Assembly: GCA_033980235.1 (NCBI GenBank)
Contig: CM067062.1
Span: 19,955,203-20,019,202 of the forward strand
DNA from: Diadema setosum
Taxonomy: Eukaryota; Echinodermata; Echinoidea; Diadematoida; Diadematidae
Reading direction: 5' to 3'
DNA length: 64,000 nt
Shown here one piece after another: positions 1 to 12,933 of the stretch. Position 1 is the first letter of the stretch; each line of letters opens with the position of its first letter. Both the position numbers and the translations under genes were made by a program. The notes beneath the pieces were generated by a model that saw nothing but the letters and a program-made list of their open reading frames with translations, ran no database searches and was not told the origin of the DNA.

Positions 1-1068
1 ATCATGACAATTAATTTTAGTTCATGCTCATCATAACTGCTTATTACTTTTCAAAGTTTTGGCTATTAACATTCGTTCGTAGGTGTTTTTTTGTTTGTTT
101 TGTTTTGTATGTTTTTCCTCGTGAAAGACGTAATGACTTCTTCGTATCGAATGTAAACTGCATGTTAAATACCGTAAACAAGCCATGCATCAGCTCAGCT
201 ACTATGGCACATTCGATCCATCGGACTTGCAGTAACCTCTTATAGGCAGGAGCACATGGCGCATTCCTTTAAACTTGAAAGGACAACCACGTGTTTGCAC
301 ATTGGCGCAGCCACACACAGCGCGGCATTTTGCGATCATCGTTATAGCAGACTTTCCGATTCCAGTCAGGGTAAAAAAAATTGGAATACCGGTACTTTTG
401 GAAAATACTGATGTTTAAAATCCAGTAAAATTAAAAAGCCTGAAAACAGCGGATGATTATGTTTTATAGTAAACAATAGTTGGAAACACCAAACAGAGTT
501 TTGCATTCACTCACACAGAAGCTTTCTTGAGAAGATGAAAGCATCCCCCTTCCCTGCTAGATAGTGGAAGCTTCCATAACTAGCCCAGCAAGTTTTGTTT
601 GTACATACATGCACTTGTAGTCTTGTACACATGCATTGAGAGAAAGCAATCAATCAACGCTGAACATTGCGTAGTTTGGATTCTTTATCGTGCTAGTGAC
701 CAGCTCGATACTTCGGCATGTGTCGTAATGTTATGTTAAAGAGCTTGTAGGCCTTATAAGTCGACAAGTTTAATTCAAAATGGCAAAAAAGAGGGAGATG
801 GAAAAAATACAGATTCTGGTGGAAAATACGGATTTTGGAGCTGCTGAGTATACGGATTTGTGCTTCCAAAGGTTGGCAGCTCTGCTGATCAATCAACATG
901 TGGCGTTACATAATTGTTTCTAACCCACACCTTGCAGCTACAAAAAGAAGAACCGATAAAGAAAGACAATAATTATGAACAGACCAGGGTAAGAAATTAC
1001 ACAAGGGAATGGGAGAGGGACCACACAAAACACCTACACACACACACGCAGGTGCACGGCAGGCACAG

Positions 1069-1108
<40 letters not shown>

Positions 1109-2155
1109 TGACTGTGCTAAAACCTGTTAGATACTAAGAACCAGGTATCTCCGGCTTGTGTCTGGAGAAATGCATGTTATATCTAAACGAAATCTTCTCC
1201 ACCAGGTTAATACATGTATATACATGTAATAGACCTCTACTGCTGATTGTGACTGAGGGAAATGTGGCTCTCTAAAACTCAATTTGGCTCCCTAAAAAGG
1301 TCCCTGAGGAGCCCGGCTGGCTTCCTAGAAAAAAAGTTAAGGTCGAGCCCTGTATACATATATATTCAGAAAGAAATCCAATGTTTATTCTTGATCTACC
1401 TGTGGTGCATGGCATTACGCCACTGTAGGCATGAGACTTGGTAGGTCTGGACGTCACAAAGCTTTAGTACCAAGTGGTAGTCTTCTCATCCAGTGATGGC
1501 GGCAATGAAACTTCAACAATTCATAACTTTTTGAACAGATTGTCTGATCCTCCTCAAAGTTTCACTGATCATTGTGTTCTACTGAAATTGCTGCATTTTC
1601 TCAATTCTTATGTATATTAGATGAACTTGTCTTTTAAGAGCATGCTGCAGTATCTGTGGATTTTTTTTAAATGGTAATAATGCTCTGTGTCAAACTTGCT
1701 TGAATTCAACTGTGAGTGCCATCTGTTAGAGATTTGAAGAAGTGCCATGAAATTCGAGTGTGTTATTTAAAATACTGAATATGCCTGATAGTAACTACAA
1801 TGTAATATCCACTGAATGATCTCATGCTCTTCACTGATTAGCTTTACAAATGCTTGTTCTTCAAGTCATGGTCTTAATTTGGGGAATCTAAAACATGCTA
1901 CAGAGTGAGTGGAACATTACTACAATGTATCTGTGAATGAATAGCTATATTTGTCACATAGATAAACTCCACATTGTTGTTTTTTTTCTTACTTTTCTCA
2001 CCACAATCAGTGTCAGCAAGTTGTAATATTCCACAAATGTGCCCCTTTCTGTAATATAGCATGTTTATTGCACATTGTAGTCGAGTAGCCAAATGCTGCT
2101 TATTTTTATCAAGAGAGTAACATACACCCTCTGAATTGCTTTGTTTTTTCCTCAG
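1..2155. other. AT-rich region, no gene identified
   Basis: I see no convincing exon here. The downstream WSCD-family exon at 2156 starts in the middle of a codon, so at least one upstream coding exon must exist, but none can be recognised in this stretch and it probably lies further upstream. The stretch holds a CA microsatellite at about 1069-1106 and otherwise unremarkable AT-rich sequence. Confidence 0.6.
1069..1106. repeat. (CA)n microsatellite
   Basis: About 19 uninterrupted CA units, preceded by shorter interrupted CA runs. The Cys-Val and Thr-His ORFs that cross it are artefacts of the repeat. Confidence 0.95.
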
Positions 2156-5100
2156 CCGCATCCTGTCTGACAGTGGATTTTGCAAAAGAAGGAAGCCAGG
2201 AGCTGGTGGCACTGGCAAGCTACCCTGGGTCAGGGAATACTTGGTTACGGCATCTGGTAGAACACTCCACTGGCATATACACAGGCAGTGTGTATACTGA
2301 CAAGAAGCTGTTGTCAGGTGGTGGGTCCTTGCTTTGAATGATAGTCAATCCTTGGAGACATGGTTGCCCAAATAGCAGTCCACGTTAAATTAACCCATTG
2401 AGGACGGTTTGATTTTGCTACAACATGCATTTCCCACAGACTCCTGACCGAGTGTATGCGGGACTCGTCCTCAACGGGTTCAGATGGGCAACTCCCCTTA
2501 AAAGACAGTCCTCAGGACTGGAAGTTTTCTTTTGTTATATCAAAACTTTCTTCTAGCAGAACAAATAAAGTATATTATACAAAGATGTAGATGATAATTT
2601 TTGGACATGAGAATTTTTGCTTTGTTGTTATTACCTCCCCCAAGGAAGGAGGAGGTTAAGTTGGAGTTGGTTTGTCTGTTTGCAAAATAACTCAAAAAGA
2701 TGAGTACGGATTAAAATGAAACTTGCAAAAAAAGTTGACATTGACACAAGGAACACCTCATTCAGTTTTTGTAGTGATCTGGGGATTTTTGGCATATAAG
2801 GTCTACAAACTTGGGGTTCAAGCTGGGCGTACTGGAGTTTATGTTAAAAATGTGCACTAAAGGGCATGCTCTGCTTGGGCAAGGCGCCGTGCAATGATAC
2901 AAACAAAATGCTTCTATTTGGGGAAATTGCATGCGTGTGAGGGTGGAAATGAGTTGCTGGCTTGGCAGAGGTCTGTGCTCTCCGAGTACTTTTCTAGTTG
3001 TGTTTGCTATAATTGGAGCATGCTGTATATATTGATGATGAGTGGCAGAAGATGGAGCATACAGAATGTTCCATCCAAAGAATCTTGAAACACTCTTGAG
3101 GTCAAGATCAAAAAGTCCCAGGTCAAAGGTTACTTGTTGCCCTCCTGAAAAAGCATTTCTAACCCAAGGCTGTAGATCTTCTGTATGCTCCTGACAAAGG
3201 TCATTGTGTCATGCATGTACAATGTATTTCAAATGGGTGTCTGTGGTATTTCTATGTAGATTTTCTCTTGTAACCATTTTTGCAACATTATACAATTGTA
3301 TATTGTACCTTTAAGCCCACAATGTGCTCAGAACAGCTTGTGCACCTCATAATACAGTAAATTTGTAGTGCGCTTAATGTACAGTTCTTATCCAATACTT
3401 CGTGCTTCCCAAAGTCACTCTGGAATATGAAAAATATCATTTTTCTTTTGTTAATTATCATTTGCCATTTATGCTAACATGAAAACATTCTTGCGTGGGA
3501 GAGCATCCAAAAATAGTCAGTTTTGTGAAATGTTACAAAAGGTCCAGTATCAATTTATCAAGTTAGTCTAACTCCAGACTGATATTTGACTAACCCATAT
3601 AATTACTGTAAAACGAGAAATGTTTTTTAATTTCGCGAATTTCACGAGCGCCAACATTCGCAAAATCAAAGTGCACGCGAAAGTTCTTGCCTACACAATA
3701 TGCACTGGATGCCAGTGGTAATTTGCAAAAATTTCATGCTGCATGAAAGGCCATCGGCTCCAATTCTCAAAATTTTCATGCAGCGAATATATCGTCTGTT
3801 GAGAATGAGAAGGGTGTTAAGTTGTCCCGAACACTATGGGTTTAGAGGCAACTTAACGCCCTTATCATTCTCAACCGACGATATCATGTTTTATAGTATA
3901 TGGTGCCCCATTTTTGTATGATAAATGCAGATAAGTGTGATGTGTTTTGTGTTTTGCCTTTGTAATTTGTAATTTTGATAATGATGAGAACCATGCATCA
4001 ACTCTTGAGCTTGACAATGTGAAAGATATGAATGATTCTTTGTGTGTATACCAGCTGTAATGGGATCACGAGAAATTCCGTTGAATTATGCGTGAGTGTC
4101 TCACAAGTACAATGTCTATCACAGACTTCTCACACCTAATGTTGGTTTTTTCTTGGTCTAGTTAATGCAATTTCTCGGTTGCCTTCTTCTGTTTATGAAT
4201 GACCAGGTTTTCATGGCGAAGAGAGGGACTTTATGGAAAGGTCAGTTTTGGGAGTGAAAATGCATCGCTGCAGCAAAAGAGAGTTGAAGAAGTTTGATGC
4301 TGTTGTGTTCCTGGTGAGGAACCCATACAACGCCATGGTCTCCGAATGGCACAGATACCATTCTTCCCAACACACCGGCACAGTTGACCTTGATACGTTT
4401 AAGAGCAAAGGTATGACTTATGGACGATTGCATCACAAAACCAACAACAAAGTCGCCCAAGAAGATTATTTTGTTTTGATCATTTGGTCCATTTAATGCA
4501 GGATTACTGGGTCCCGTTTTATCAAAAGATATAATCGATTATAAATTTCCTTACCGCACAGGCTACTATTAGAAATCACCTATATTATCAATTATAACTC
4601 TTCATAAAACAGGGGCCTGGTGTGTCAAAGTGTCTTTACTTTGCTTTGTGCAAGAGTTTATGCATGTCTCGTACACCACATGGGGAGAAACCAAAGTTGA
4701 ATCATGGTTATTACCAAAAATGCTTGAAGCGTGTTGTTAAGTATTACTTGCAGACGTACATGTTGGAATGGTTACTCTTGAAGATTGCACAGAGAAACTT
4801 TAAAGGCCCTTTTTGACCAAGAACACATTATTTGTTAAACTACTGGAAAATCAACCTTTGGATTGGTTTTGTTTTTGGATTTGTTTTGTGATATGTTGTC
4901 ACACATAATCTCTCTGTATAGCACACAGTGCTTATATCTAATCCCCAAATCCAACCCATTTTGTGTTTCTTTCTGTTCCTACAACAAATGCTTCAGAGTG
5001 AACCAAATGTACACTCTGGGGACAGTGGCTTGCTTGTTGTCCGTAGCACTTTGTGTTTTTGTTGTTTTTTTATGATAGTTATTTTCATGTGAAAATAACC

Positions 5101-6312
5101 AAGTCTGATACTAGATATCAATGTGATGATATTATCCTGCAAAGGGTATCAGTCTGAGAAGTGAAATTTAATTGAAAAGTAATCCTTTTCAGATATTGAT
5201 GATGGAATTACGTAGTAGGATAAACTTGTTCTCAGTGAGAGTAGTGCTAGCAAGTATATTGGCAGATGGGTTAAAATTTTAGTGTAATTGGACAAATGAT
5301 ATGAGAGTTGTGACTGTATCAATAGTTGTTTATTTTCCAGAATGGCATAAAAGGCATGTAATATAAATGCCATGTTTTACAAGTCAAGTTTGGTTTGATG
5401 AACCATTACCGAAATACAACATGCCACAGAACACCATTATTTGATGCTTTGACTGTGGGATATAATGCGGTTGTCACATTTCTTATTTGTTTCTCTTAAC
5501 TGCTGCCTTTGACTGAAATCTGTGAAGACTGAATGTACTTTGCAACTGATTTATGTTGATGTAGGGCAAATTGTCAATCAGTTGCAGTGAAAACGTATCA
5601 ATGGAAGAATTTCTTGAATTTGAATAATTACGCAGTACCCGCTGCATGCTATAGCCTAAGGATCAGAACCAACACTTGCTGTCGGGCAAAAGCTCGGTGG
5701 TCTAGTGGCGATGACGCCTGTCCGGTGATCAGGAGGTCCTAGGTTCGAATCCTGCTCGAGTATGTATGCCCATGATTTTTTTTTTTCATCATGGCTACTA
5801 AAACACTGATCAATTCAGTGCTTATTTACATCGATGTAGGGCAAATTGTCAATCAGTTTGCAATGAAAACATTTTGGAAGAATTTCATGAATTTGAATGA
5901 ATGTACTTTTTTTTGTAGTTTTCATTAACGTTCATATATCCTTGCGTCTTATGCAGAGTGGGAAGAATTTGTGGAGGAGGAAAGCATTCACTGGGAGAAA
6001 ATGATGCGGAACTGTTTGAAAAACAACGGGCGCCGCCTTGTCGTCTTCTACGAGAACCTCCAGACCAGCCTATTGATCGAACTCGCGCGCCTCATGGAGT
6101 TCTTCAAGAAGCCGGTCAACATCGATCGATTGAGATGCACGATTGAGAACGCCGAGGGCAAATTCCACCGCTCCAGCTCGTTTGACTTTGATCCCTTCAC
6201 CCCAGAGATGGTGGCAGCAGTCAACCAAAGAATACAAAATGCCGCAGCGACGCTGAAGAGCCTTACGGAGTTAGAGTTTCCAGAGGATTATAGGAGACCA
6301 GTAAAGTCATAG
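2156..6312 (+). CDS. WSCD-family sulfotransferase, 3' part of gene (three exons)
   Basis: Three coding exons were read from the sequence: 2156-2317 (an alternative donor is at 2320), 4207-4410 and 5957-6312, with stop TAG at 6310-6312. All junctions are GT-AG and in phase 1. The first exon reads [20 protein letters not shown], with PGSGNTW the 5'-phosphosulfate-binding loop of PAPS-dependent sulfotransferases. The second contains [17 protein letters not shown], the 3'-phosphate-binding motif. The third carries VFYENL and the C-terminal PFTPEM region typical of WSC domain-containing sulfotransferases (WSCD1/WSCD2), Golgi type II membrane enzymes that sulfate glycans. About 240 residues are seen against about 570 in vertebrate WSCD proteins. 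The N-terminal membrane anchor and WSC domains are not in the window, and some invertebrate relatives lack WSC domains. Introns (1.9 and 1.5 kb) contain MITE-like repeats and a tRNA-like sequence. The sulfotransferase call is firm; the WSCD subfamily call is strong; the exact orthologue is unknown. Confidence 0.88.
2391..2480. mobile_element. Short hairpin MITE in WSCD-family intron
   Basis: A 90-bp inverted-repeat element. The left end reads TAACCCATTGAGGACG and the right end is its near-perfect complement CGTCCTCAACGGGTT. The TTAA at the left boundary suggests a TTAA-targeting family (piggyBac or Kolobok type), but the right boundary has decayed, so the family is inference. Confidence 0.6.
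3604..3898. mobile_element. MITE copy A (TACTGTAAA ends), interrupted by a second MITE
   Basis: This element begins TACTGTAAAAC and ends in TTTTATAGTA, and resembles the uninterrupted copy at 9295-9494 through most of its length (shared blocks such as GAAAGTTCTT, GGCCATC and CTCCAATTC). Copy A is longer because a hairpin element sits at about 3789-3884, inside the sequence that reads CGAATATATCATG in the other copy. The family is not identified. Confidence 0.65.
3789..3884. mobile_element. Hairpin MITE (ATATCGTC ends), copy 1, nested
   Basis: The two sides form a near-perfect inverted repeat: the left arm GTCTGTTGAGAATGAGAAGG pairs with the right arm CCTTATCATTCTCAACCGAC, around a short loop. 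A second copy, inverted, is at 32632-32715 in an ARPC3 intron. It sits inside MITE copy A, so it is the younger of the two. Confidence 0.75.
4411..5557. other. WSCD-family intron sequence, nothing recognised
   Basis: AT-rich intron sequence. I see no exon, RNA gene or clear repeat in this stretch. Confidence 0.5.
5558..5898. repeat. Direct repeat flanking a tRNA-like sequence
   Basis: A segment of about 70 bases, beginning GATGTAGGGCAAATTGTCAA and ending near GAATTTGAAT, occurs at 5558-5628 and again at about 5833-5898 with several differences. The tRNA-like sequence at 5691-5762 lies between the copies. This could be an old local duplication or part of a longer SINE-containing repeat. Confidence 0.6.
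5691..5762 (+). pseudogene. tRNA-like sequence (tRNA pseudogene or SINE head)
   Basis: This 72-nt sequence has a good A box (TGGTCTAGTGG) and B box (GGTTCGAATCC), and can be drawn as a cloverleaf. The acceptor stem has mismatches and wobbles at its outer pairs, the anticodon stem has a T-T mismatch, and the T stem has a C-C mismatch. A run of T follows shortly downstream. It is more likely a tRNA-derived SINE head or decayed tRNA than a functional gene. Confidence 0.5.
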
Positions 6313-7805
6313 CAAAAAAAAAAAAAGTCACAGACATTGGACATGACGGTTAAAGATTCCAGTGGAGATATCTCCTGGGTCAGTGTGGCATGACATCAAC
6401 TTCTAGAAAAAGACTTGTGCATCCCGCAACCCATGCTGAAAATCAACAACTCAAATTTGTTCTGATGATCATGCACTTCTCTGGCACATCATGTATTGAC
6501 ACCTGTAGTATTTTCAAAGGCACTGGAATTTTTTCCTCATTTTTTTTTTCTCCAAGGGCATTGGTATTAATGTTTTCAGTGTATTTGTCTGTGTCATTTT
6601 TTTTTTTTTTTTTTTTTTTTTAATTTCATGCTTTCCATGAACATAAAAATGACTTCAGCACTCTGGATACTGATACTTCATGTACATGTTTAAAGCTTGA
6701 TGATCATGCTGAAATTATAGAAATGTGGTCAAATCTAACGGTTACCTGTTGGAGATTACTACAAAATGTATTGTTTCAAGCAAAAATATGAGAGTTATTT
6801 GATGACATTGGTCATGCTTCGTACAAAAATTGTCTAGAGTGTAGACGGGGCATTTCTGGAGTGCGATTAGCCTGTATGATTGTTTACAGTTAATCATCGA
6901 AAAGTTTGTCATGCCACACCATTTGCAGCAAGTGAAGTAATGTTTGAAGGCTTAAGCCATAGCAGACAATTTCAATAGGATAACTTCAAGCATTGTGTGT
7001 TCAAGTTTGGAGTCACAAAGTTCCAAGGTCACAGAAGAGTCACAGTCACTCACATTGAAATTAATTGTTGTTTGTATGTTTATGATTCAGTGGTTAAAAA
7101 AAAAAAAAAAAATACGACATTACATTGCCAACTTGAGGTCTGGTTGTTGATACTGACCCAATGTGCATCCTGGTAAACTAAAAACATCCAGGAATTTTAT
7201 GAGCAGAGCTTCCTCTTTTTTTTTTTTTGTCTGTAAAGAAACCATTATTTCTTGATCTCTTTTACTACAAAACAAAAATGTTGCAAAAGATGTGGGAAAA
7301 TATGGTTTGAGGTACAAAAATAATGGGAAAAAGATTTGGCATTTTGAAGACAATTGTGTATGTAATAAAAAAGCTCAACTCAATCCCATTCAGTTAAACT
7401 GATAGTTGGAATGACAAATAAGTGACATCAACAACTCACATGAATTGAAGTCACTGAGATGTAAGAAAATGATTTGCTGCCATCTCCATTCTAGACCTAT
7501 GTTAAAATGTTTATGGAGCTCCTGCATAGCCGAGCATTTGTTCGGTGGGGGATCAATGTTGTGAGATAGACTGTATTACCATTCTGCTCCTAGAGTAATT
7601 AATTTCTAACATCAGTACTTTTTATATCGATCACCAAATAATACAGGTAAACCTCCTTTCCTTTTCTGCCTAAACACCAAGGCTACTTGAGTTCTCACAT
7701 TCTTGTTGCACATTATATGTCAAGTTTCTTTTTTGTCTCTTTTTTTTTTTTGTAACTCTAAGTGTTCCTCAGATGTAGTGTTGAAGACTTTGTAGGTACA
7801 GTTGT
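6313..7805. other. 3' flank of the WSCD-family gene
   Basis: Presumed 3' UTR and downstream DNA. It contains long T or A runs (about 6597-6622, 7095-7112, 7217-7229) and AATAAA-like motifs (for example near 7365) that could serve in polyadenylation. No further coding signal is visible. Confidence 0.5.
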
Positions 7806-8153
7806 ATTAATGACGGAAATTTATGTCACTGCTAACGCAATGACTTAACAGGTGCTCTAGTGATTTCATCAAACATTCTGCATGGTAACAGCTGCTCGAT
7901 ACTTTATATTAACCATGTGTACACGGTTCTAACCAAAAATTTAAGATGCAATTAATGTAAGATGTAATGTAATATATGTATTAATGACGGAAATTTATGT
8001 CACTGCTAACGCAATGACTTAACAGGTGCTCTAGTGATTTCATCAAACATTCTGCATGGTAACAGCTGCTCGATACTTTATATTAACCATGTGTACACGG
8101 TTCTAACCAAAAATTTAAGATGCAATTAATGTTAAGATGTAATGTAATATAAT
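7806..8153. repeat. 174-bp tandem duplication
   Basis: Two adjacent copies, 7806-7979 and 7980-8153, each begin ATTAATGACGGAAATTTATG and are almost identical. The second has one extra T near its end. The near identity points to a recent duplication. No function is apparent. Confidence 0.95.
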
Positions 8154-8454
8154 CAGTGTAAGGTACAATTTACAGACTTTACAAGTCTCGCTGATTCTGC
8201 AATAGGCTCTCTGAAAACTGTTATATCCTGTTATGTTTGAACAAAGGAATATACGGTAAAGGTCTTCCTTACTTGGGACTTTGCCCATTGAGTGCATGGT
8301 GATACACAAGTATATGCCTGATTGCTCTCTGGAACCTCCCTGGTTATGATGTGCAAAAGTCAGACAGTTTAATTTTATGTCCAGTGTTGAGGTACAGCGT
8401 GGCAAATGGTGAATTCCTTGACAAGGTAGGGCCGACATAGAAGTCAGCTCTTCA

Positions 8455-8910
8455 CAATACATTGCGACCTCTCCTATCCGGCCTCCCTTTATCCAGAGCT
8501 CTATCATCCGGATGCGATCTCTGCGGGATTTCTTTTTTTTTTGTTGTTATAATTACAGGGAAAAGGGGATTTCAAACAATTCCAAACAGTGGTCCACTTT
8601 GCTGTTTAGTTTTGTCAACTCACTCTGTTTCTTTCCAAGACTGCTTGATATATTCCTCAATATTCGGGCAGCTATATCAGACATCAAATTGACCTAATTT
8701 TGGTTAAGACAAAACAACCACTTACAATTTTGCACTGACAGCAAAGAAAGAGTTACAATGTACGCTACCTGCTAGAGCATGTATAGTGTACATGTGTAGC
8801 TACTATTGGGTAGGCAGCTGTGTGTAGTAAACATTGAAACATTGAGTCTCCCATATTTGGCCAAATCCCTTATCCAGATGAGCGCTAGTCCCGACATGTC
8901 CGGAGGGGAG
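8455..8910. mobile_element. Decayed pogo/Tigger-type MITE
   Basis: Both end regions match the intact element at 47369-47790: TATCCGGCCTCCCTTTATCC at the left, GGCCAAATCCCTTATCC followed by TCCCGACATGTCCGG at the right. The outermost inverted ends have been lost or mutated. Confidence 0.7.
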
Positions 8911-9294
8911 GGATCAGACCGTTTAACATTTTTGTTGTTGCTGTTTGCGCCATAGTCAAGGTTACGTATGACTTCATTGAAATTATGGTGCATGGCAGTG
9001 TGATTAGGGCAAATTTCACAGTGTGTGGCTGAAACAAATTAGGGGTGTGTGGAGGCATTTTTCTCAACACCTTGATGTCAATTTTATCTCTTCAACACAA
9101 AAGTATTTATATGTATGGATCAAAGGGCTTCTAAATTAATGATTATGAGAGCACCGTCTGCCATATACTCAAATTATTATTACTTATTGAGCCTCCCTCT
9201 ATAAAATGTAAATTTGATATTTTCATAGTGTCTAAGATATCACTTGCATGCTTGCCCTTGCCAAGTGACTCTCCCTTCACTGTCACTGTTTCTG

Positions 9295-9494
9295 TACTGT
9301 AAAACAAGGAATGTTCACATGCATTTTAATTTTGCCAAGGCCAAGCTTCCCGAAATTAAAATGCACACGAAAGTTCTTATCTATACTATATGCATTGAAT
9401 GCCAGGGGCAATTCTCGAAAGTTCGTGCTGCAAAAAAGGCCATCTGCTCCAATTCGTGAAAATTTCATGCCACGAATATATCATGTTTACAGTA
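9295..9494. mobile_element. MITE copy B (TACTGTAAA ends)
   Basis: A 200-bp element beginning TACTGTAAAAC and ending GTTTACAGTA, giving roughly 10-bp terminal inverted repeats. It is the uninterrupted relative of the element at 3604-3898 and shows the empty site of the hairpin inserted there. Confidence 0.65.
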
Positions 9495-12459
9495 ATTAAA
9501 TTTTTTCCTTGTGTTGTCACCCTGAATGATGATATCCCATTATACAGTATATGTATGGTTTGTTGTTTGTTGTTGTTGTTTGTTTTTGTTTTTGTTTTTT
9601 TCTCTCTCTGCCGAAATGGTCCATGGCATTTTATGTTGGACAGTACTATATCAGAGCAAAACAAAATAACAAAAATTACCAGTACCATGGTATTCTTTCT
9701 ACAGAATTCACAATTTCTTGAACTCCAATAATTGCAACTAGCGGTAGTTTAGTTTTTGTTCCTCCAGTAGGACATAATGTTCAGGTTACTAGTATTTTTG
9801 TGTGTTTTAGCAGGTTTTGAAGTAATCCCACTTTTTGCATATAGATAGTAACAAGTAGGGCTATACAAAATGTTGTTTTCAAGTCAACTGTTACAGAATT
9901 GCCAAAGGGAAAAAAAAGTTAACATGATTCATGACAGTGATAAAAAAAGACTTACCATCTTTGATTCCAGATGTCTACATATCCCAAGGAAAGTAAAGCT
10001 AAGCTAATCTAAACTTTTAAAGTCAGTTATATATACATAATTATATATATGACAGACAAGATTGAATATTGAAATTTAGTGTGGGTAAAATGCCCTTGAT
10101 TTCTCCCATTGCAAATACTGCCATAGATGAGGACAGGAAGAAAACATGCAAACAGAGATTTAAAGTGTTGGGACTAATGAATAATATCATGTATTGACTT
10201 ATTGAAAGAAGTACAATATTGTTGAAATAGTTCTTTGTCCTGTCACTTTGCAGGCATTTACTCACATTTTGTGTATGCTATGCCTATAATTTCGGGTATT
10301 ATGCATCCATTTGACTATGGATCAAATTGTACAGCATGTTTGGACGATATGTTTTGGAGGGAGGCATCTTTTGCTGTAGAGGTACAATGCAGTGTAAGAT
10401 AAATCAGTGCTGGTATCTTCAGTTCAATATCTTAGATCATCAACCATTTCCCTTGATAACTGCTTCTTGAATGAGTTTCCTTGCACACTTCTGTGGAACG
10501 TGCACCATAGTGCTTCAAGATCCCACTCTACTTTCTTTTGTTTTTGAATTGATAATATTCAGCTATAACGATAGGGTCATATATTGCACATGTCTGTGAA
10601 TCATGCCATATCAAGCCCTAGCCTGTGCAATACACTGTAATCTATATTCTGGTATTCCATTCAATCCCATCAAATTAGAAGATGATTAGTTATGGTAGCA
10701 AATACTCATAGCCCTTTCATTTATGAAATTAAATTTAAATTATGAAATTAAATAATTCACAGTCATCAGTAGGCCAAAGGTCAGTTCACTGTTGGATGTT
10801 GTTTTTCAGCATATGAGTTGACAAAGTAATTTCTGTATATTTATGTTTCTGTTCTAAAGTGCTGACATAATACTACCAGTAGAGTGGCATAAGTGTATAA
10901 GAGGCTGAATGTAAAGTATATCATGCTTTTTGTGTGATTGAAAGGGATTTCTCCCCATAGTAAAGGTAATATGAATGGATTTAGATCAACTGTCTTAGAA
11001 AAAAAAAAACATGTCTATGAAAACTGACAACTTCAAATGTTTCGAAGGCATCTTACATTTGTAATGGGAAATGAAAACAAAACACGCCTTGCGATTCTGT
11101 TATGTTATTATGGCATCATTTGTATTTGAAACCCTTACCTACTCTGTGCTGAAAAGGCAAACTGTGATTATTTTTTTCTGTGTGTTTTTCTATATTGTAT
11201 GGCAGAATCAGAATGAGCAAAATCTCATGCACAAAACAGGTAGATTTATGAATAAGAAATTCACTAAGACAGTCAGCATGTTAGAGGCTTACCATTGCTA
11301 AAAACGTCTAAACTTTCCTGATTCAAATCTGGTTTCATTGAATGCTTTCAAATCACTCACTAATATTTCCTTTATTTATGCAATATGAATTGCGGCTGCA
11401 GGGTATTATATCCCTCGCTCCTTGCATTACCCACAAGTATCATTTGCATTTGGTATCATTCATCGAGCTTATACTTTTTCATGTCTATTAGGGTATAAGT
11501 ATCAGAGATTAATTATGTTATTCATAACTGTGATTAACTCTGTTGTCTTTCAAGTACTAATGCTCTTAGCTCTCCACCTGGTAAATGTGTAATTTTTGTG
11601 CACATATTATTTCTAATACTCTGTTATTTGAGATACAACTTCCTTGCTTGGATGTGTATGCAATATACATGTATTATTATGCATATTTTGTTATTGTTTA
11701 TATTTTGTCTGTTGACTATAATACATGTATTTAATACCTATGTTACTAACAGGGTACAATGGCAGATAATGCATGATTGTAGTTTTCACATATTGGAGTA
11801 CATTATACTGTTAATGCAGCATGGGTATTGGAGCTACTTGTCAAAAATTTCACTTGATTTCTTGACCATGGAACTTAACAGAGCAAAATAAAATTAAGAA
11901 AATTTAGCAGACTACTATGCACAATAACTCAAACTCTGAATGTATCTGCTACGGTTGTACCATGGTTTAGCAGTGCTTAGCTGATTTTCAGAAAATTAAC
12001 AAGCGTAAAAAGTATGTTCAAAGTGTATGAACATTAAACCTTTGTAGGTCATTCCTCTTGAAATCTACAGGTTGTACTATTCGCATGGACTCTGTTATGT
12101 GAATTACAGTTTACCAACCTCACTACGATAACAGGAGTGAAATAACCAATTGTAAGTGTGTATACTTCTTAACTCGTACCAGAATTCTGCACACTTGATT
12201 CTAAGTGCACTATAGGAAAGTAGCCTTGGGTCACAAGATGAGACTGCAGCAAAGAGAGTTGTGTATCATTTCTTCTTCTCGATAAGCATCCTTGCCAAAA
12301 CTTGATATTTGTTTTATTGCAGGTCTGCCAACATTACTTCCACTTTGTTCAAGTATGAAGGTTAACTTCCTGGAGTGAAGACTAACATTCAACAGGGGCA
12401 AGAGTGGGAGATCTCCCTGCATCTTTGATAGCAAACTTTCTCTGTTCACTTTCTGGGCA
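9495..12459. other. 3-kb AT-rich stretch without recognised features
   Basis: Only short random ORFs and simple T-rich or A-rich patches are seen. I could support no gene, RNA or mobile element here. Confidence 0.5.
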
Positions 12460-12933
12460 TTCACACGCACCGAGTTTGCTTAATTTGAAACAGTTCTGTA
12501 ATTAAGCAAACTCAAATCAAGTTTGTAATTAAGCAAATTTGCCCTGTGAATGGAAACTGGAATTGCGGAGGGTGATTTAAAACTTGATTACAATTAAGTT
12601 TCAAATCACGGTCTGGAGGTGTTTTTCAATCACGTTTCGCCAGAATTAAGCAATGAAACTATAGCGTCTGAACGTGATTGACCTCCAATCAATTTTTTTG
12701 GGGCGAAGCTTACGTGACCCTTCAACCACTTCTGGAGAAAACCTGCATTGCTACAAAGGCTACAAGAGTGATTGACGGGAACTTGGAAAGAAGCCACACC
12801 TTCCCTCCTCGCTCTGATATTCAAAACTGCAGAATCCGCAAAGCTTCTTTCTGCGTGTGAGCGGACGGTGATTTGAAACTTATAAACAAGATTGTAATCA
12901 AGTTTGTAATTAAGGCAACTCGGTACGTGTGAA
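12460..12933. mobile_element. Inverted-repeat DNA element (about 474 bp)
   Basis: The left end TTCACACGCACCGAG and right end CTCGGTACGTGTGAA are inverted copies. Inside, GTTTGTAATTAAG-type motifs recur in both orientations, so the subterminal regions are also inverted repeats. No protein is encoded. A non-autonomous DNA transposon is the simplest reading; the superfamily is unknown. Confidence 0.6.
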
